Assembly: GCA_005778115.1 (NCBI GenBank)
Contig: SXKJ01000372.1
Span: 1-32,731 of the forward strand
Direction of reading: 5' to 3'
DNA from: Planctomyces sp.
GTDB taxonomy: Bacteria > Planctomycetota > Planctomycetia > Planctomycetales > Planctomycetaceae
DNA length: 32,731 nt
Part shown: one piece after another, positions 7,826-17,100 of the stretch
Layout: each line of letters opens with the position of its first letter
Numbering within the stretch: the stretch's first letter is position 1
Program-made: the position numbers and the translations under genes
Notes under the pieces: generated by a model
The model's input: only the letters and a program-made list of their open reading frames with translations
The model's database searches: none
Told to the model about the DNA's origin: nothing

Positions 7826-10800
7826 GTGAGCCGACTGATCTCTTGGCTATTTGGGATTTCACTGAGCCTGTTGTTCGCGAGCATTCTCGCCGCGCAAGAC
7901 CCGTTTGCCGCCGGCGTGCGGCCAACCGATCCGCTGTCACCAGCCGACGAGCAAAAGGCGTTGCTTGTGCCGGACGGCTTCGAGGTGCAGTTCGTCGCCT
8001 CCGAGCCGGACATCTTCAAGCCGATGAACATGGCCTTCGACGAGCGCGGCCGGATGTGGATCACCGACTCGTTGGAGTACCCGTGGGCCGCGCCGCTCGA
8101 TAAGCCAGGGCGGGACTCGGTCAAGATCCTGCATGACACCGATGGCGACGGCAAAGCGGATGTCATCAAGACGTTTGCCGATGGACTCAACATTCCGATC
8201 GGCATCTACCCGTATCCCAGCCGTAAGGACGAGAAGACCGGCAAGACGATTCAAGGAGCGATCGTCTACAGCATCCCATTCATCTGGGACTTGCGCGACA
8301 CCGATGGGGACGATGTCTGCGATGAGCGGATCAAGCTCTACGGCCCGTTCGGTTATGAGCTGGACACTCACGGAATGTGCAACGCTTTTCGGCGCGGCTT
8401 CGATGGTTGGATTTACGCCTGCCACGGCTTCAACAACATCAGCAAGGTCGCCGGCAAGGACGGGAACGTCGTCGAGATGTCGTCGGGCAACACGTTTCGC
8501 TTCCGCATGGACGGCAGCCGCATCGAGCATTTCACGCACGGGCAGGTCAATCCGTTCGGCATGTGCTTCGACCCGCTGTTCAACATATTCACCGCTGACT
8601 GCCACACGAAGCCGATCACGCAGTTGTTGCGCGGCGGCTACTACCAGAGCTTCGGCAAACCTCACGACGGCCTGGGCTTCGTCCCGGAAATCATGAGCCA
8701 CACGCACGGCACGACCGCCAACTGCGGCATCGTGGCGTACTACGGCGGGCACTTCCCGAAGGAATGGGAAGGGATGTTCTTCACCGGCAACGTGATGACC
8801 AGCCGAGTCAACGTCGATGCTCCGGAGTATCACGGCTCGACGATCCTGGCGAAGGAGCGGCCTGACTTCGTGATCTCGAAAGACCCGTGGTTTCGCCCGG
8901 TCGATCTGCAATGCGGCCCCGACGGAGCGCTCTACATCCTCGACTTCTACAACAAGATCATCGGCCACTACGAAGTCGATCTCAAACACCCCGGCCGCGA
9001 CCGGAATCGTGGCCGCATTTGGAAAGTGATCCACAAGGCCACGCCGCCGTTCAAGATGCCGGACTTGCGAACGGAAAATCCCGAAGGACTCGTCGAATTG
9101 CTTGGCCACGACAACTTGACTGTCCGCTTGCTGGCGACTCAACGGTTGTGTGATTCGCTGAATGAGAAACAACGCGATGACGCGATCATCCGAGGCATCA
9201 AGGAACCTCTGAGTCTCGTGGCGCAAACACATTTACTTTGGGTGCTCCACCGGCTTGGCGACCGCCGGAGATATGACCGACTCCACACGGCGTTCGAATC
9301 CGACGATCGCGAGTTGCGAGTTCACGCGGCGAAGGTGATGTCGGAGATGGAATGGAGCCGTCTCGATCGCGACTTCGAAGTATTGGTCGCGGGCTCGATT
9401 TATCGGGCTTGTCGTAAAGGCAACGATCCGTTTGCCCTCCGCGCCGCTGCAGACGCGATCGGACAACATCCCAACGAGCAAGCTTGGAGTTTCCCAGCCA
9501 GCGTGCTGTTGGAAACATCGAACGATGACAGTCACCTCCGTCAAGTAGCCCGAATCGCGATCCGGAATCACCTCGCCGCCAAAGGAGGATTGGAAACGGT
9601 GAAGGAACTATTACTGCATCCGCTTCAACGCCCCGAGAGCCTCAAATATTTCAACCTCTTGGCAGAAGTCGCGGTGGCAATCGACACTCCTGCATCGGGA
9701 TCGTTTCTGGCGGCGTACCTCGCCAAGCACAAGCCGCCGCCGGAATCAACGCTGGTCATGTTGAATCATTTGGCTCGATATGCGCCGATTGGTGAAGTGC
9801 CGTTGTTGACCAAGTTGGTGCGTGAACGATTCGCTGAAGATGTCATCCTTCAATTGAATTTGCTCAGCACGGCGCGACTCGCAACTGAACAACGAGGCGA
9901 GAAAATCGATGCCTCGGTACATGATTGGGCGAACGAAATTGCGATTAAGTTGTTGGAGTCATCGAGCGGTGCAAGTTTGTCGTGGGCGAACGAGGTCGTG
10001 CCGGGGAAGCCGAAGCCAGACAATCCGTGGGAGCTGCGGGCGAGGGTTTCGCAAGATGGCGACAAGGGGTCGCTGTTCCTCGACAGCTTGGTGAAGGGGG
10101 AGCAACTGACCGGGCTGTATCGCAGCGAGCCGTTTGAGTTGCCCGCGAAACTGTCGTTCTGGTGCGCGGGGCACAACGGAGTGCCCGGTGCGCCGTTCAA
10201 GCCGAAGAATTTTATTCGGCTGCGTGATGCCTCGACACACGCGCTGCTGCGCGAGGCGATGCCGCCTCGCAACGATACGGCTCAGAAGATTGAGTGGGAT
10301 TTGGCGGAGTTCGTAGTCCCGCCTTCAGGCGGAACGAAGGAAGAGAAGACACCGCCTAAAGGCGGAACTACGAACGGGCGGCGAGGCTACATCGAACTGC
10401 TCGATGCCGATGAAGGGAGCGGCTATGCGTGGCTGGCGGTTGGGCGGTTTTCGGTGGAAGGGTTGAATCCCAGTCGAGGCGTTGAACAACAGATTGCGGC
10501 GGCGAATCTGGTGGGGGATTTCAAAATCTCAGATTTGAAATCTCAAATCTCAGATCGCCTGGCTTCACGCGAGACTGACTCGCGAGCGAAAGAGGCGTTT
10601 GCGCGAGCGCTGCTCGCACTGCAACCGGACTCGATCCTTTCGGCACTCTTGCCGTTGATTGGAGATGCGTCGTTGCCGGAATCGCTGCGCGAGCAAGTGT
10701 CGGTGGCCATTGTCGCGGCGACGCCGCTGGCAGCGGATGCGAAGACCAAGTTGTTGCTGGCGGTCGTGAAGGCGATCCCCGAACGACTGCAACTTCGCTT

Positions 10801-11485
10801 GGCCGAGTCGCTCGCTTCGGACGTGGCTGGGGCCGAGTCTTTATTGCGGCTCGCGAAGGAGGGGCATGTTTCGCCGAGATTGCTGACTCGGCCGAGCGTC
10901 AAGCAACGGCTAGATGCGATCAAGTCGGAAGAGTTGCTCATGCAGATCACCGAGTTGGTCTCTGGTCTGCCGGATGAAGACGAAGCTCTGCGCAAGTTGG
11001 TTGAGCAACGTCGAACGGTGTTCCTGGCCGCTCAGTCGAATCCAGACACGGCACAGCGGCCATCAGTAGAAGCGGGGACCGCGTTGTTCACGAAGCAATG
11101 TGCGGCGTGTCACCAGATCGCCGGCAAGGGGACGATTGTTGGGCCACAACTGGATGGCATCGGGCAGCGCGGGTTGGAGCGAGTGCTGGAGGATGTGCTT
11201 GATCCAAATCGGAACGTCGATGTGAACTTCCGCACGACGACCGTGGTCACGAAGGACGGCAAGATCTTCTCTGGTCTGTCGCGCCGCGAAGAGGGGGCGA
11301 CGCTGGTGCTGGTGGATAACAAAGGGAAAGAGTTCACCGTGCCGCTGGCGGACATCGACGAACGGGTGAAGTCGAATCTGTCGCTGATGCCGGCCAATGT
11401 GGGTGAGATTCTGACCGAGCGAGAGTTCTTGGATTTGGTCAGTTATCTGCTGTCGCAACGGCAGAAGGTTGAGCCGAAACCGTAG
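7826..11485 (+). CDS. Secreted PVC-type dehydrogenase with HEAT-like repeats and C-terminal cytochrome c domain
   Basis: A 1219-residue exported protein of the planctomycete/verrucomicrobial 'putative membrane-bound dehydrogenase' type (TIGR02604-like N-terminus, TIGR02603-like haem C-terminus). From the GTG: signal peptide about 1-26, then a beta-propeller-like domain (near 40-400) with MAFDERGRMWITDS and DTDGDGKAD. Next come helical HEAT-like repeats (about 410-690) and a beta-sandwich-like part (about 715-890). The terminal haem domain has CAACH at 1092-1096 and a candidate Met ligand in SLMPANVGE. The GTG at 7826 follows AGGAG by eight bases and directly begins the signal peptide; a frame opening at 7655 lies in the foldback and lacks these. 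Two repeat-derived insertions interrupt the region near 828-910. Substrate is unknown; a periplasmic sugar or alcohol oxidation feeding a cytochrome chain is inferred. Confidence 0.9.
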   Translation: MSRLISWLFGISLSLLFASILAAQDPFAAGVRPTDPLSPADEQKALLVPDGFEVQFVASEPDIFKPMNMAFDERGRMWITDSLEYPWAAPLDKPGRDSVKILHDTDGDGKADVIKTFADGLNIPIGIYPYPSRKDEKTGKTIQGAIVYSIPFIWDLRDTDGDDVCDERIKLYGPFGYELDTHGMCNAFRRGFDGWIYACHGFNNISKVAGKDGNVVEMSSGNTFRFRMDGSRIEHFTHGQVNPFGMCFDPLFNIFTADCHTKPITQLLRGGYYQSFGKPHDGLGFVPEIMSHTHGTTANCGIVAYYGGHFPKEWEGMFFTGNVMTSRVNVDAPEYHGSTILAKERPDFVISKDPWFRPVDLQCGPDGALYILDFYNKIIGHYEVDLKHPGRDRNRGRIWKVIHKATPPFKMPDLRTENPEGLVELLGHDNLTVRLLATQRLCDSLNEKQRDDAIIRGIKEPLSLVAQTHLLWVLHRLGDRRRYDRLHTAFESDDRELRVHAAKVMSEMEWSRLDRDFEVLVAGSIYRACRKGNDPFALRAAADAIGQHPNEQAWSFPASVLLETSNDDSHLRQVARIAIRNHLAAKGGLETVKELLLHPLQRPESLKYFNLLAEVAVAIDTPASGSFLAAYLAKHKPPPESTLVMLNHLARYAPIGEVPLLTKLVRERFAEDVILQLNLLSTARLATEQRGEKIDASVHDWANEIAIKLLESSSGASLSWANEVVPGKPKPDNPWELRARVSQDGDKGSLFLDSLVKGEQLTGLYRSEPFELPAKLSFWCAGHNGVPGAPFKPKNFIRLRDASTHALLREAMPPRNDTAQKIEWDLAEFVVPPSGGTKEEKTPPKGGTTNGRRGYIELLDADEGSGYAWLAVGRFSVEGLNPSRGVEQQIAAANLVGDFKISDLKSQISDRLASRETDSRAKEAFARALLALQPDSILSALLPLIGDASLPESLREQVSVAIVAATPLAADAKTKLLLAVVKAIPERLQLRLAESLASDVAGAESLLRLAKEGHVSPRLLTRPSVKQRLDAIKSEELLMQITELVSGLPDEDEALRKLVEQRRTVFLAAQSNPDTAQRPSVEAGTALFTKQCAACHQIAGKGTIVGPQLDGIGQRGLERVLEDVLDPNRNVDVNFRTTTVVTKDGKIFSGLSRREEGATLVLVDNKGKEFTVPLADIDERVKSNLSLMPANVGEILTEREFLDLVSYLLSQRQKVEPKP
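10309..10375. repeat. Palindromic element inside the dehydrogenase gene (same family as 1757-1816)
   Basis: Arms at 10309-10332 and 10352-10375 (24 bp, two or so mismatches) carry the same core as the hrpB element at 1757-1816. Here the left arm is read as FVVPPSGGT and the right arm as PPKGGTTN, because the spacer is 19 bp instead of 12. The element keeps the frame open and sits between two conserved beta-sandwich strands. Confidence 0.88.
10517..10555. repeat. AT-rich inverted/direct repeat insertion in the dehydrogenase gene
   Basis: A low-GC stretch made of repeated ATCTCAGATTTGAAATCTC-like words, with internal arms AGATTTGA/TCAAATCT, reads as FKISDLKSQISD. Its base composition is unlike the GC-rich gene around it, which suggests an inserted short repeat rather than ancestral coding sequence. 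Confidence 0.6.
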
Positions 11486-11491
11486 GACTTT

Positions 11492-11606
11492 ACGTAGCCG
11501 TCATCGCTCCGCGTGACGAACTGAATCGTCACGATGCCCGCGAGTCTATTTGGTAATGACGTCTCGTGGACGTTCTGCTTGTCACGCGGAGTGGTGACGG
11601 CTACGT
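11492..11606. repeat. Inverted repeat between convergent genes
   Basis: Arms of 26 bp at 11492-11517 and 11581-11606 match at about 24 positions and enclose a 63-bp loop. The element begins seven bases after the dehydrogenase stop, and its right end supplies the stop codon of the convergent CbiX gene. A two-way terminator function is possible but unproven. Confidence 0.85.
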
Positions 11607-11990
11607 TGCCTCGCTCAGGCGGTCGCAGACGATGTCGAGCATCAGGGGATGCAGGCCGAGCGGTGGGCAGAGGTCGAAACAGACATGCGGCCATTGCTCG
11701 GCAAATTGTGCTCGGAAGCGGTGCAGGTCTTCTGTGACGTGCGTGCCAGCCGAGAGGAAATACGGCAGCAGCAGGACTCGCGTCGCGCCGAGCGTGACGC
11801 AGCGTTCCGCACCTTGCGGAATGGTCGGCTCGGTGAGTTCGAGATACGCGGTCTCGATGACGTGGTTAGGGAAGCGGGAACGGAGTTGCTCGGCGAGTTG
11901 GAGCAAATCGGCGTTGGCGGTGGCGAGTCGGCTGCCGTGAGCGATCAGCAGGATGGCGGTGCCGGGGGCGAATGTGGATGCGTTCGGCAT
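11601..11990 (-). CDS. CbiX/SirB-type small chelatase (sirohydrochlorin cobalto-/ferrochelatase family)
   Basis: A 129-residue single-domain chelatase, the size of archaeal CbiXS. It carries LLIAHGSR with H18 and PYFLSAGTHVTEDL with H84, the two histidines used for metal insertion in the family, plus AYLELTEPTIPQG between them. The reaction in the family is insertion of Co2+ or Fe2+ into sirohydrochlorin, for B12 or sirohaem. The metal cannot be told from sequence. The ATG at 11990 is preferred: the frame continues upstream to 12047, but only through a palindromic repeat. No other tetrapyrrole gene is in the window. Its last codons and stop come from the repeat at 11492-11606. It is preceded by a zinc-ribbon gene on the same strand. 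Confidence 0.88.
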   Translation of the reverse strand: MPNASTFAPGTAILLIAHGSRLATANADLLQLAEQLRSRFPNHVIETAYLELTEPTIPQGAERCVTLGATRVLLLPYFLSAGTHVTEDLHRFRAQFAEQWPHVCFDLCPPLGLHPLMLDIVCDRLSEAT

Positions 11991-12014
11991 GGGAGTAGTC
12001 CAAAAGCCCGCGAG

Positions 12015-12035
12015 CCACTGAGGCAAGCTCAGTGG
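12015..12035. repeat. Short hairpin between zinc-ribbon and CbiX genes
   Basis: Arms CCACTGAG (12015-12022) and CTCAGTGG (12028-12035) with a 5-bp loop lie in the 58-bp gap between two same-strand genes. It may be a terminator or a remnant of a longer repeat; a CACTGGG...CCAGTGG hairpin of similar look occurs at 6235-6253. Confidence 0.6.
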
Positions 12036-12048
12036 GGTACTAATCAAC

Positions 12049-12486
12049 TCAATCGCTGCCGTTGGGGACGAAGTGGATTTTTCCGCTGCAGAGTTTGCAG
12101 GCCACTTTCATGCCGAGGTATTTGATGGCCACGCGGAGTTCTTCGGAGCAGTAGGGGCAGTCGGAATAGAAGGCAACCGGCTTAGCGGTGGGGCTGGAGA
12201 GGTCGAAGCGGAACGAACCTGCGCAGAACTTACAGGAGACACCCTGGCCGACGTACTTGCGGTTGATCCGCAGTTCCTTGTCGCAGTGCGGGCAGAGGAT
12301 GTAGTACCCGGTGGGTGAGACTTCGACCATGCTCGCGACCTCCTGCAAAGGAACGAACTGAGGGATCTCGACGCTATCCGGTTTCAAGTCCTCGTTGAGG
12401 AGCGTGCGGCAATTGCGGCACCGCACCTGATTCTTCGGCATCCATTCACCACACGAGGGACAATCTCCACCGGGCCAATTCGGCAT
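12049..12486 (-). CDS. Triple zinc-ribbon protein of unknown function
   Basis: A 145-residue cytoplasmic-looking protein with three four-cysteine modules: C9/C12/C23/C26, C65/C68/C85/C88 and C110/C113/C130/C133. The second and third modules are clear internal duplicates (CPHCDKELRINRKYVGQ versus CPYCSEELRVAIKYLGM). No other domain is present. Such ribbons bind zinc and often mediate protein or nucleic-acid contacts; nothing in the sequence shows the partner. ATG start with GGAA about nine bases upstream. It sits 50 bp downstream of the PQQ-propeller gene and 58 bp upstream of cbiX on the same strand, so co-transcription is possible. Confidence 0.82.
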   Translation of the reverse strand: MPNWPGGDCPSCGEWMPKNQVRCRNCRTLLNEDLKPDSVEIPQFVPLQEVASMVEVSPTGYYILCPHCDKELRINRKYVGQGVSCKFCAGSFRFDLSSPTAKPVAFYSDCPYCSEELRVAIKYLGMKVACKLCSGKIHFVPNGSD

Positions 12487-12535
12487 TATTGAGTTCCGTT
12501 ACAGATTCCGATCCAACTCGCCTTGCCGATCCGCT

Positions 12536-13819
12536 TTACTTAGCGACCAAACACTTCAATCGAGAAAACGTGCGCAGATACAGCCGTCCGTTGGCGACCG
12601 CCGGCGTCGAATAGGTGTTATCACCTAAGTCTGCCGTTCCTAGTTCTTTGAATTCTGGGCCTGCTTCAATGACCGTGACTTTGCCACCGTCTTCCACCCC
12701 ATAAATCTTGCCATCAATGCATAGCAGCGAGCCGCTGTACTTGCCCCCCAGGCGTTTCGACCAGACGTCTTGTCCGGTTTTCAAATCGACACAGACGACG
12801 ATTCCTTCGTCGCTCCATTCGTAGAGATGATCTCCATACACGATGGGAGTCGGCACATACGGGATCAGCTTTTCTCGTTTCCAAACGACTTTGGGCCGTC
12901 CCTGCTCGTCACGCGTCTTCGGATCAATCGCAATCTGCAGCACTCCGTAACGGCCCCCTTGACCACATGACGCGATCAGAAGTCCCCCGCCGTAAACCGG
13001 CGAGGCGACTGTCCGCAGTGGGAACTCGTCTGTCTGCCAGTTGAGCGCCCCGGTTTTCAAGTCGAGGCTGCTGATTCCCGTCGCCCCGCTGGCACAGATG
13101 AGCTGCGCGGGTTGATTCTGTTCGCGGATGACGATCGGCGTGGAATATGACGTGGACTGACCACGAAAAGCTCGCGGCGTGACCCAACGAGTCGTTCCGG
13201 TTTCTGTGTCGAGAGCGTAGATCGAACTCGGCCCGTCTTGATCATTGCAGACGATCAACATGTCATCGACCACGATGGGCGAGACGCCCAGACAATGCTG
13301 GCTTTCATAGGTGCCGAGGTTGCGTCGCCAGATCAGGTCGCCCGCGAAGTTGTACGCGGCGGCAAGAAAGTTCTCTTTGTCGGCGAACAGAACATAGACC
13401 CGCTCGCCATCCGTCGCGGGGGTGCTCGATGCCTGGCTCCCTTTGGAGTTGTCTGGTTTAACGCGATTCATCCCGATCGATCGGGACCAATGTTGCCTGC
13501 CAGTCTTCGCGTCCAGACAGATCAGCCAGCGGATCGCTCCGATGTCTTCGGCGGAGGTCACGAAGACGTGATCGCCCCAGACGATCGGGGCGGCGTGGCC
13601 GGTCCCATCAATGGCCACATCCCAGGCATAGTCGCCCTGGCTCCAACTGGTCGGAATCCCCTTTTGTTTGCTGATTCCGGAGCCATCCGCGCCTCGGAAC
13701 TGCGGCCAGTTTTCTGCGTTCGCCAAGCCACAGGTGAAGGACGCGATGAGTCCGATGATCGCGAAAGCTGGCGTCCGCCAGACCCACTTTCTCATGGGCG
13801 CGCAACCGACAGTTAGCAT
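12536..13819 (-). CDS. Secreted PQQ-like beta-propeller protein (1)
   Basis: A 427-residue exported propeller related to the BamB/PQQ-repeat families. Signal peptide about 1-36 (MRKWVWRTPAFAIIGLIASFTCGLANA), then WPQFRGADGSG, the usual opening of planctomycete members. Repeated blades follow in the form ALDTETGTTRW, SLDLKTGALNW and CVDLKTGQDVW. No catalytic residues of true quinoprotein dehydrogenases are evident, so a scaffold or binding role is more likely than an enzyme. The ATG at 13819 has GAGGAAA directly upstream; the frame stays open to 14122 but that extension looks non-coding. A second propeller of the same general type lies at 26655-27998. The blade motifs are clear; the function is not. 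Confidence 0.88.
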   Translation of the reverse strand: MLTVGCAPMRKWVWRTPAFAIIGLIASFTCGLANAENWPQFRGADGSGISKQKGIPTSWSQGDYAWDVAIDGTGHAAPIVWGDHVFVTSAEDIGAIRWLICLDAKTGRQHWSRSIGMNRVKPDNSKGSQASSTPATDGERVYVLFADKENFLAAAYNFAGDLIWRRNLGTYESQHCLGVSPIVVDDMLIVCNDQDGPSSIYALDTETGTTRWVTPRAFRGQSTSYSTPIVIREQNQPAQLICASGATGISSLDLKTGALNWQTDEFPLRTVASPVYGGGLLIASCGQGGRYGVLQIAIDPKTRDEQGRPKVVWKREKLIPYVPTPIVYGDHLYEWSDEGIVVCVDLKTGQDVWSKRLGGKYSGSLLCIDGKIYGVEDGGKVTVIEAGPEFKELGTADLGDNTYSTPAVANGRLYLRTFSRLKCLVAK

Positions 13820-14149
13820 GTTGTTTCCTCGTGTTGTGTTTTCAGTGATGTCTCTGCGGTCGCAGGGGAGCGAGTTCACGAAAAGCTCACAATTCAGCCG
13901 AGGGACACAACGAGTCGGTCTCGCCAAGAAGTCGGCCCAAGTCAGAAGGTCGTAACATGACCGAAGCGGAAATCGCTTGCAAGTCTCTAATTGGGCAATC
14001 GTTGCGAAGCAGGTAGGGAGAGAAGAGCAGTTGTCGCGTCTGTGAGGTTGGAGGAGGTTATTCTTGGCTGCCGTCGCGGTTTGCGGCCGAGGATTCGAGT
14101 CCACGGAATTCTGGGCTGGCAATCCGTTCGCGTTAAGACAACGTCGCCA
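13820..14149. other. Gene-free interval
   Basis: About 330 bases between the RTX1 stop and the propeller start hold no convincing gene. The minus-strand frame is open through much of it, but lacks a start with a ribosome site and lacks propeller motifs. It presumably contains the RTX1 transcript end and the propeller promoter; I see no strong hairpin or clear promoter boxes. Confidence 0.6.
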
Positions 14150-17100
14150 TTAGGTCGCACTAAGAGCCGTCAACAATGCGGGGGACAGAACAAAGTTTTC
14201 GTTTATCTCGGTGGAGGCTCCGGTCAGCGTATCGTCCCCTTGTCCGCCGGCGATGGTGTTTGACGCACCTTGACCGTTGACTTCATCGTCTCCCTGGTCT
14301 CCCAGAACGATGTCGTTGCCTCCGCCGCCGAGCAGGAGATCGTCTCCGTCACCACCGCTGATGGTGTCGTTGCCGGCTCCACCGCTGATGGTATCGTCGC
14401 CATCACCGCCCCCCAGCAGATCGTTGCCGTCACTGCCAGCGATGATGTCGTCGCCGTCGCCGCCGTTGATGGTGTCGTCGCCGAGTCCGCCGTTGATCGT
14501 GTCGTCGCCGTGGTCACCGCGAATAATGTCGTTGCCGTCGCTGCCATTGATGACGTCGTTATTCCGGCCGCCATCGAGCGTGTCGTCACCGGTGTTGCCA
14601 TTCAAACTGTCGAGCCCACTCTCGCCCAGCATCGAATCGTTCCCGTCACCTCCGTTGATGGTGTCGTCTCCGTCGCCGCCGCGCCCGGTATCACTGCCGA
14701 CCCCTCCGTTAAGCACATCGTTGCCGAGCCCGCCTTCCAAGCTGTCGTTGCCAGAGTCACCACCCAAAGTGTCAGCACCGTCGCCGCCTAGGACTGTGTC
14801 GTCGCCATTTTCGCCGTTGAGCGAGTCAGCACTGGTTCCACCGAGGAGCAGGTCATTGCCATTGCTGCCTCGCAAGCGATCAATGCCAGCTCCACCTTCC
14901 AGTGTGTCGCCCCCCAGACTGCCAATCAGCGTGTCGTTGCCGTTCCCGCCGTCGATGCGGATGCGTACGACACCGGCCTTCGCGTTGAGAGCCGACAGCA
15001 AATCGTTGTCATCATTCCCCTGAATCACGAGCGAGGATCGGCAAACCGTATCGATGTCGCTCACAGTCACGGTGTCATCTCCGGCTCCGGAGTTGACCGT
15101 GACCTGACCGATCGTGGAATCGATGGTCAACTTCGCGGTTCCGTCCGTAATCTGCATCAGCCCAAACGTCCCGTCCGACGGGATCGCTGATTGGTTAATC
15201 GTGACATTGTTCGCCGCCGCACCCAGCACGACTTGCACACCATCCGCACCAGACGAATTTGTGACGGTGTCGCTGCCTGAGAACGTCCCTTGCCAGACAA
15301 AGATGTCGTCCCCTGCCCCACTTTCAATGAGGTCCGGCCCTCCTTGGCCATCCAGGGAATCATTCCCGTCACCTCCATTCAGCGTATCGGCCGCACTGCC
15401 TCCCAGCAGCGTATCGTTGCCGGCGTTACCCAGCAGCACGTCATTCCCGCCGTCTCCATTGAGCAAGTCATCCGCCGGGCCGCCGATCAACGTGTCGTTG
15501 CCGGTGTTGCCCAGCAGCGTATCTCCCAAGGGAGCAATGTCGTTGTTGGCGATCGTCGCGATGCCCGAACCACTTCCGACGGCCGCGCCGATCACGTTCG
15601 TCAGTTGCAGGAAGAACGACTCATCCCCCTCGAACTGGAAGTCCCCGTTGACCGTCACCGCAACGACCTGGCTGCCACCGTTGGGACCGAAGGTCAACGT
15701 CCCGAAGGCCGCGATGTAATCGCTGCCGGCCGTGGCCGTGCCATCGACCGTCTGATAGTCCACCGTCACGTTGCCACCCGTCGCTTGGACCGTGACTTGG
15801 AACGTCACGACCTGCGGCCCGGTATCTCCCTCGATCACATTGATGTTGCTGACGGAAACGGCCGGTGCCGCTTGCGCCGCGACAATTGCGAAGGCCAGAC
15901 CTGAGGCAACATCAAAAAAACCAGAAGTCAGGCCGGTATTCCCGACGAGGGTTGCCGCACCAGTCGTGGGCGAAATCCGATAAAAGTTCGCGGTCGGCCC
16001 TTCCAAGAGCAGGAATTGGTCGTTGACCGCGTCGTATTCCAATCCCCCGGCCTGGGCTGTCAAATCGACCCCTAGCGCGCCGACTCGAGTCGCGACGGCC
16101 GTGGTCGTATCGATCGAGAATAGCGCGTCATTGAAATTGGCGTTGGTCCCCGTAATGCCACCGGCGATGACGCAGAACAGCGTTCCGTTGCGGATCGTCA
16201 AATAGTCCATATCCACGGTGTCACCATTCGCGGCCAGGTTCGCGGTCCCGACCACGATGTTTCCAACATCCGTGACCGCTCCATTCGTGGGATCGATGCG
16301 GAAGAGATGCGGGTTGCCGGCACCGGTGAAGGTGACGTAGTAGATGATGTTGTTGACCGTGTCGTAGGCCATGTCCCCTTCAAGATTGGCACCCAACAAC
16401 GCTGGGTTAACGAAGGTCGTCAGTTGCGAGGCGGCATTCGCCGGATCGATCGAGAACAAGAAGGGACCAAGTTGCGAGTACCCAATCAATCCCCCGTTCG
16501 GATCTTGCGCGATGTCGTGAATGAAGGATTGGTTCGTGTTACCTACGAGCCTCGTGGCGGCCGTGGTTTGGTCAACCCGATACAGGTCGCCGAAGAATGT
16601 CGCAGCAAAGAGTTCGGCGGGTGGAGCATCATCATTGGTGATCGTGCCGGTCCCTTCCTGGGTCAGCAGGCGTGCCCCGCTCGTCGGCGAACTGAGCACC
16701 AATCCGACGGTTTCATTGACTTCATTCACCGCGTCACCGTTCACCGTCACGGCCACGGTCTGCGTCGTGACACCCGGCGCAAAGGTGACCGTTTGAGTCA
16801 GAGCCAGGTAATCCTGATTCGCGAGGCTGGCCTGTCCATCCGCCGTCTGTACGTCGACAGAGACCGGCAGGAAGCTGGCTTGTGACAACGTCAACGTGAA
16901 GTTCAGAATCGCCGGACCCGCATCCCCTTCCAGCACACTGCCGCCGACGATCGAGATCGTCAGAGGTGCCGCTTCGGGAATGGGATCCGCGCTATCGACC
17001 GTGTCGCTGCCAATACCGCCATCCAATGTGTCGGCACCGCCACCTCCCAACAGTGTGTCGTTTCCTCCCTGACCATTAAGACGGTCGTTTCCGGGGGTAC

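Noticed and set aside
7937..9232. 431-codon minus-strand open frame opposite the dehydrogenase N-terminal domain
   Set aside because: Antisense shadow of a clearly conserved coding region; V/R/D-rich product with no motif.
13820..14122. 100-codon N-terminal extension of the first propeller protein
   Set aside because: No ribosome site at its start; the signal peptide follows ATG 13819, which has GAGGAAA upstream.
14270..15904. Several long plus-strand open frames opposite RTX1 (also 16307-16885 and 17424-17711, and opposite RTX2 at 18529-19465 and 21272-22554)
   Set aside because: They are mirror readings of the GGxGxDxL repeat DNA: the repeated codons lack stops on the other strand. The products are monotonous P/S- or V/A-rich, with no ribosome sites.
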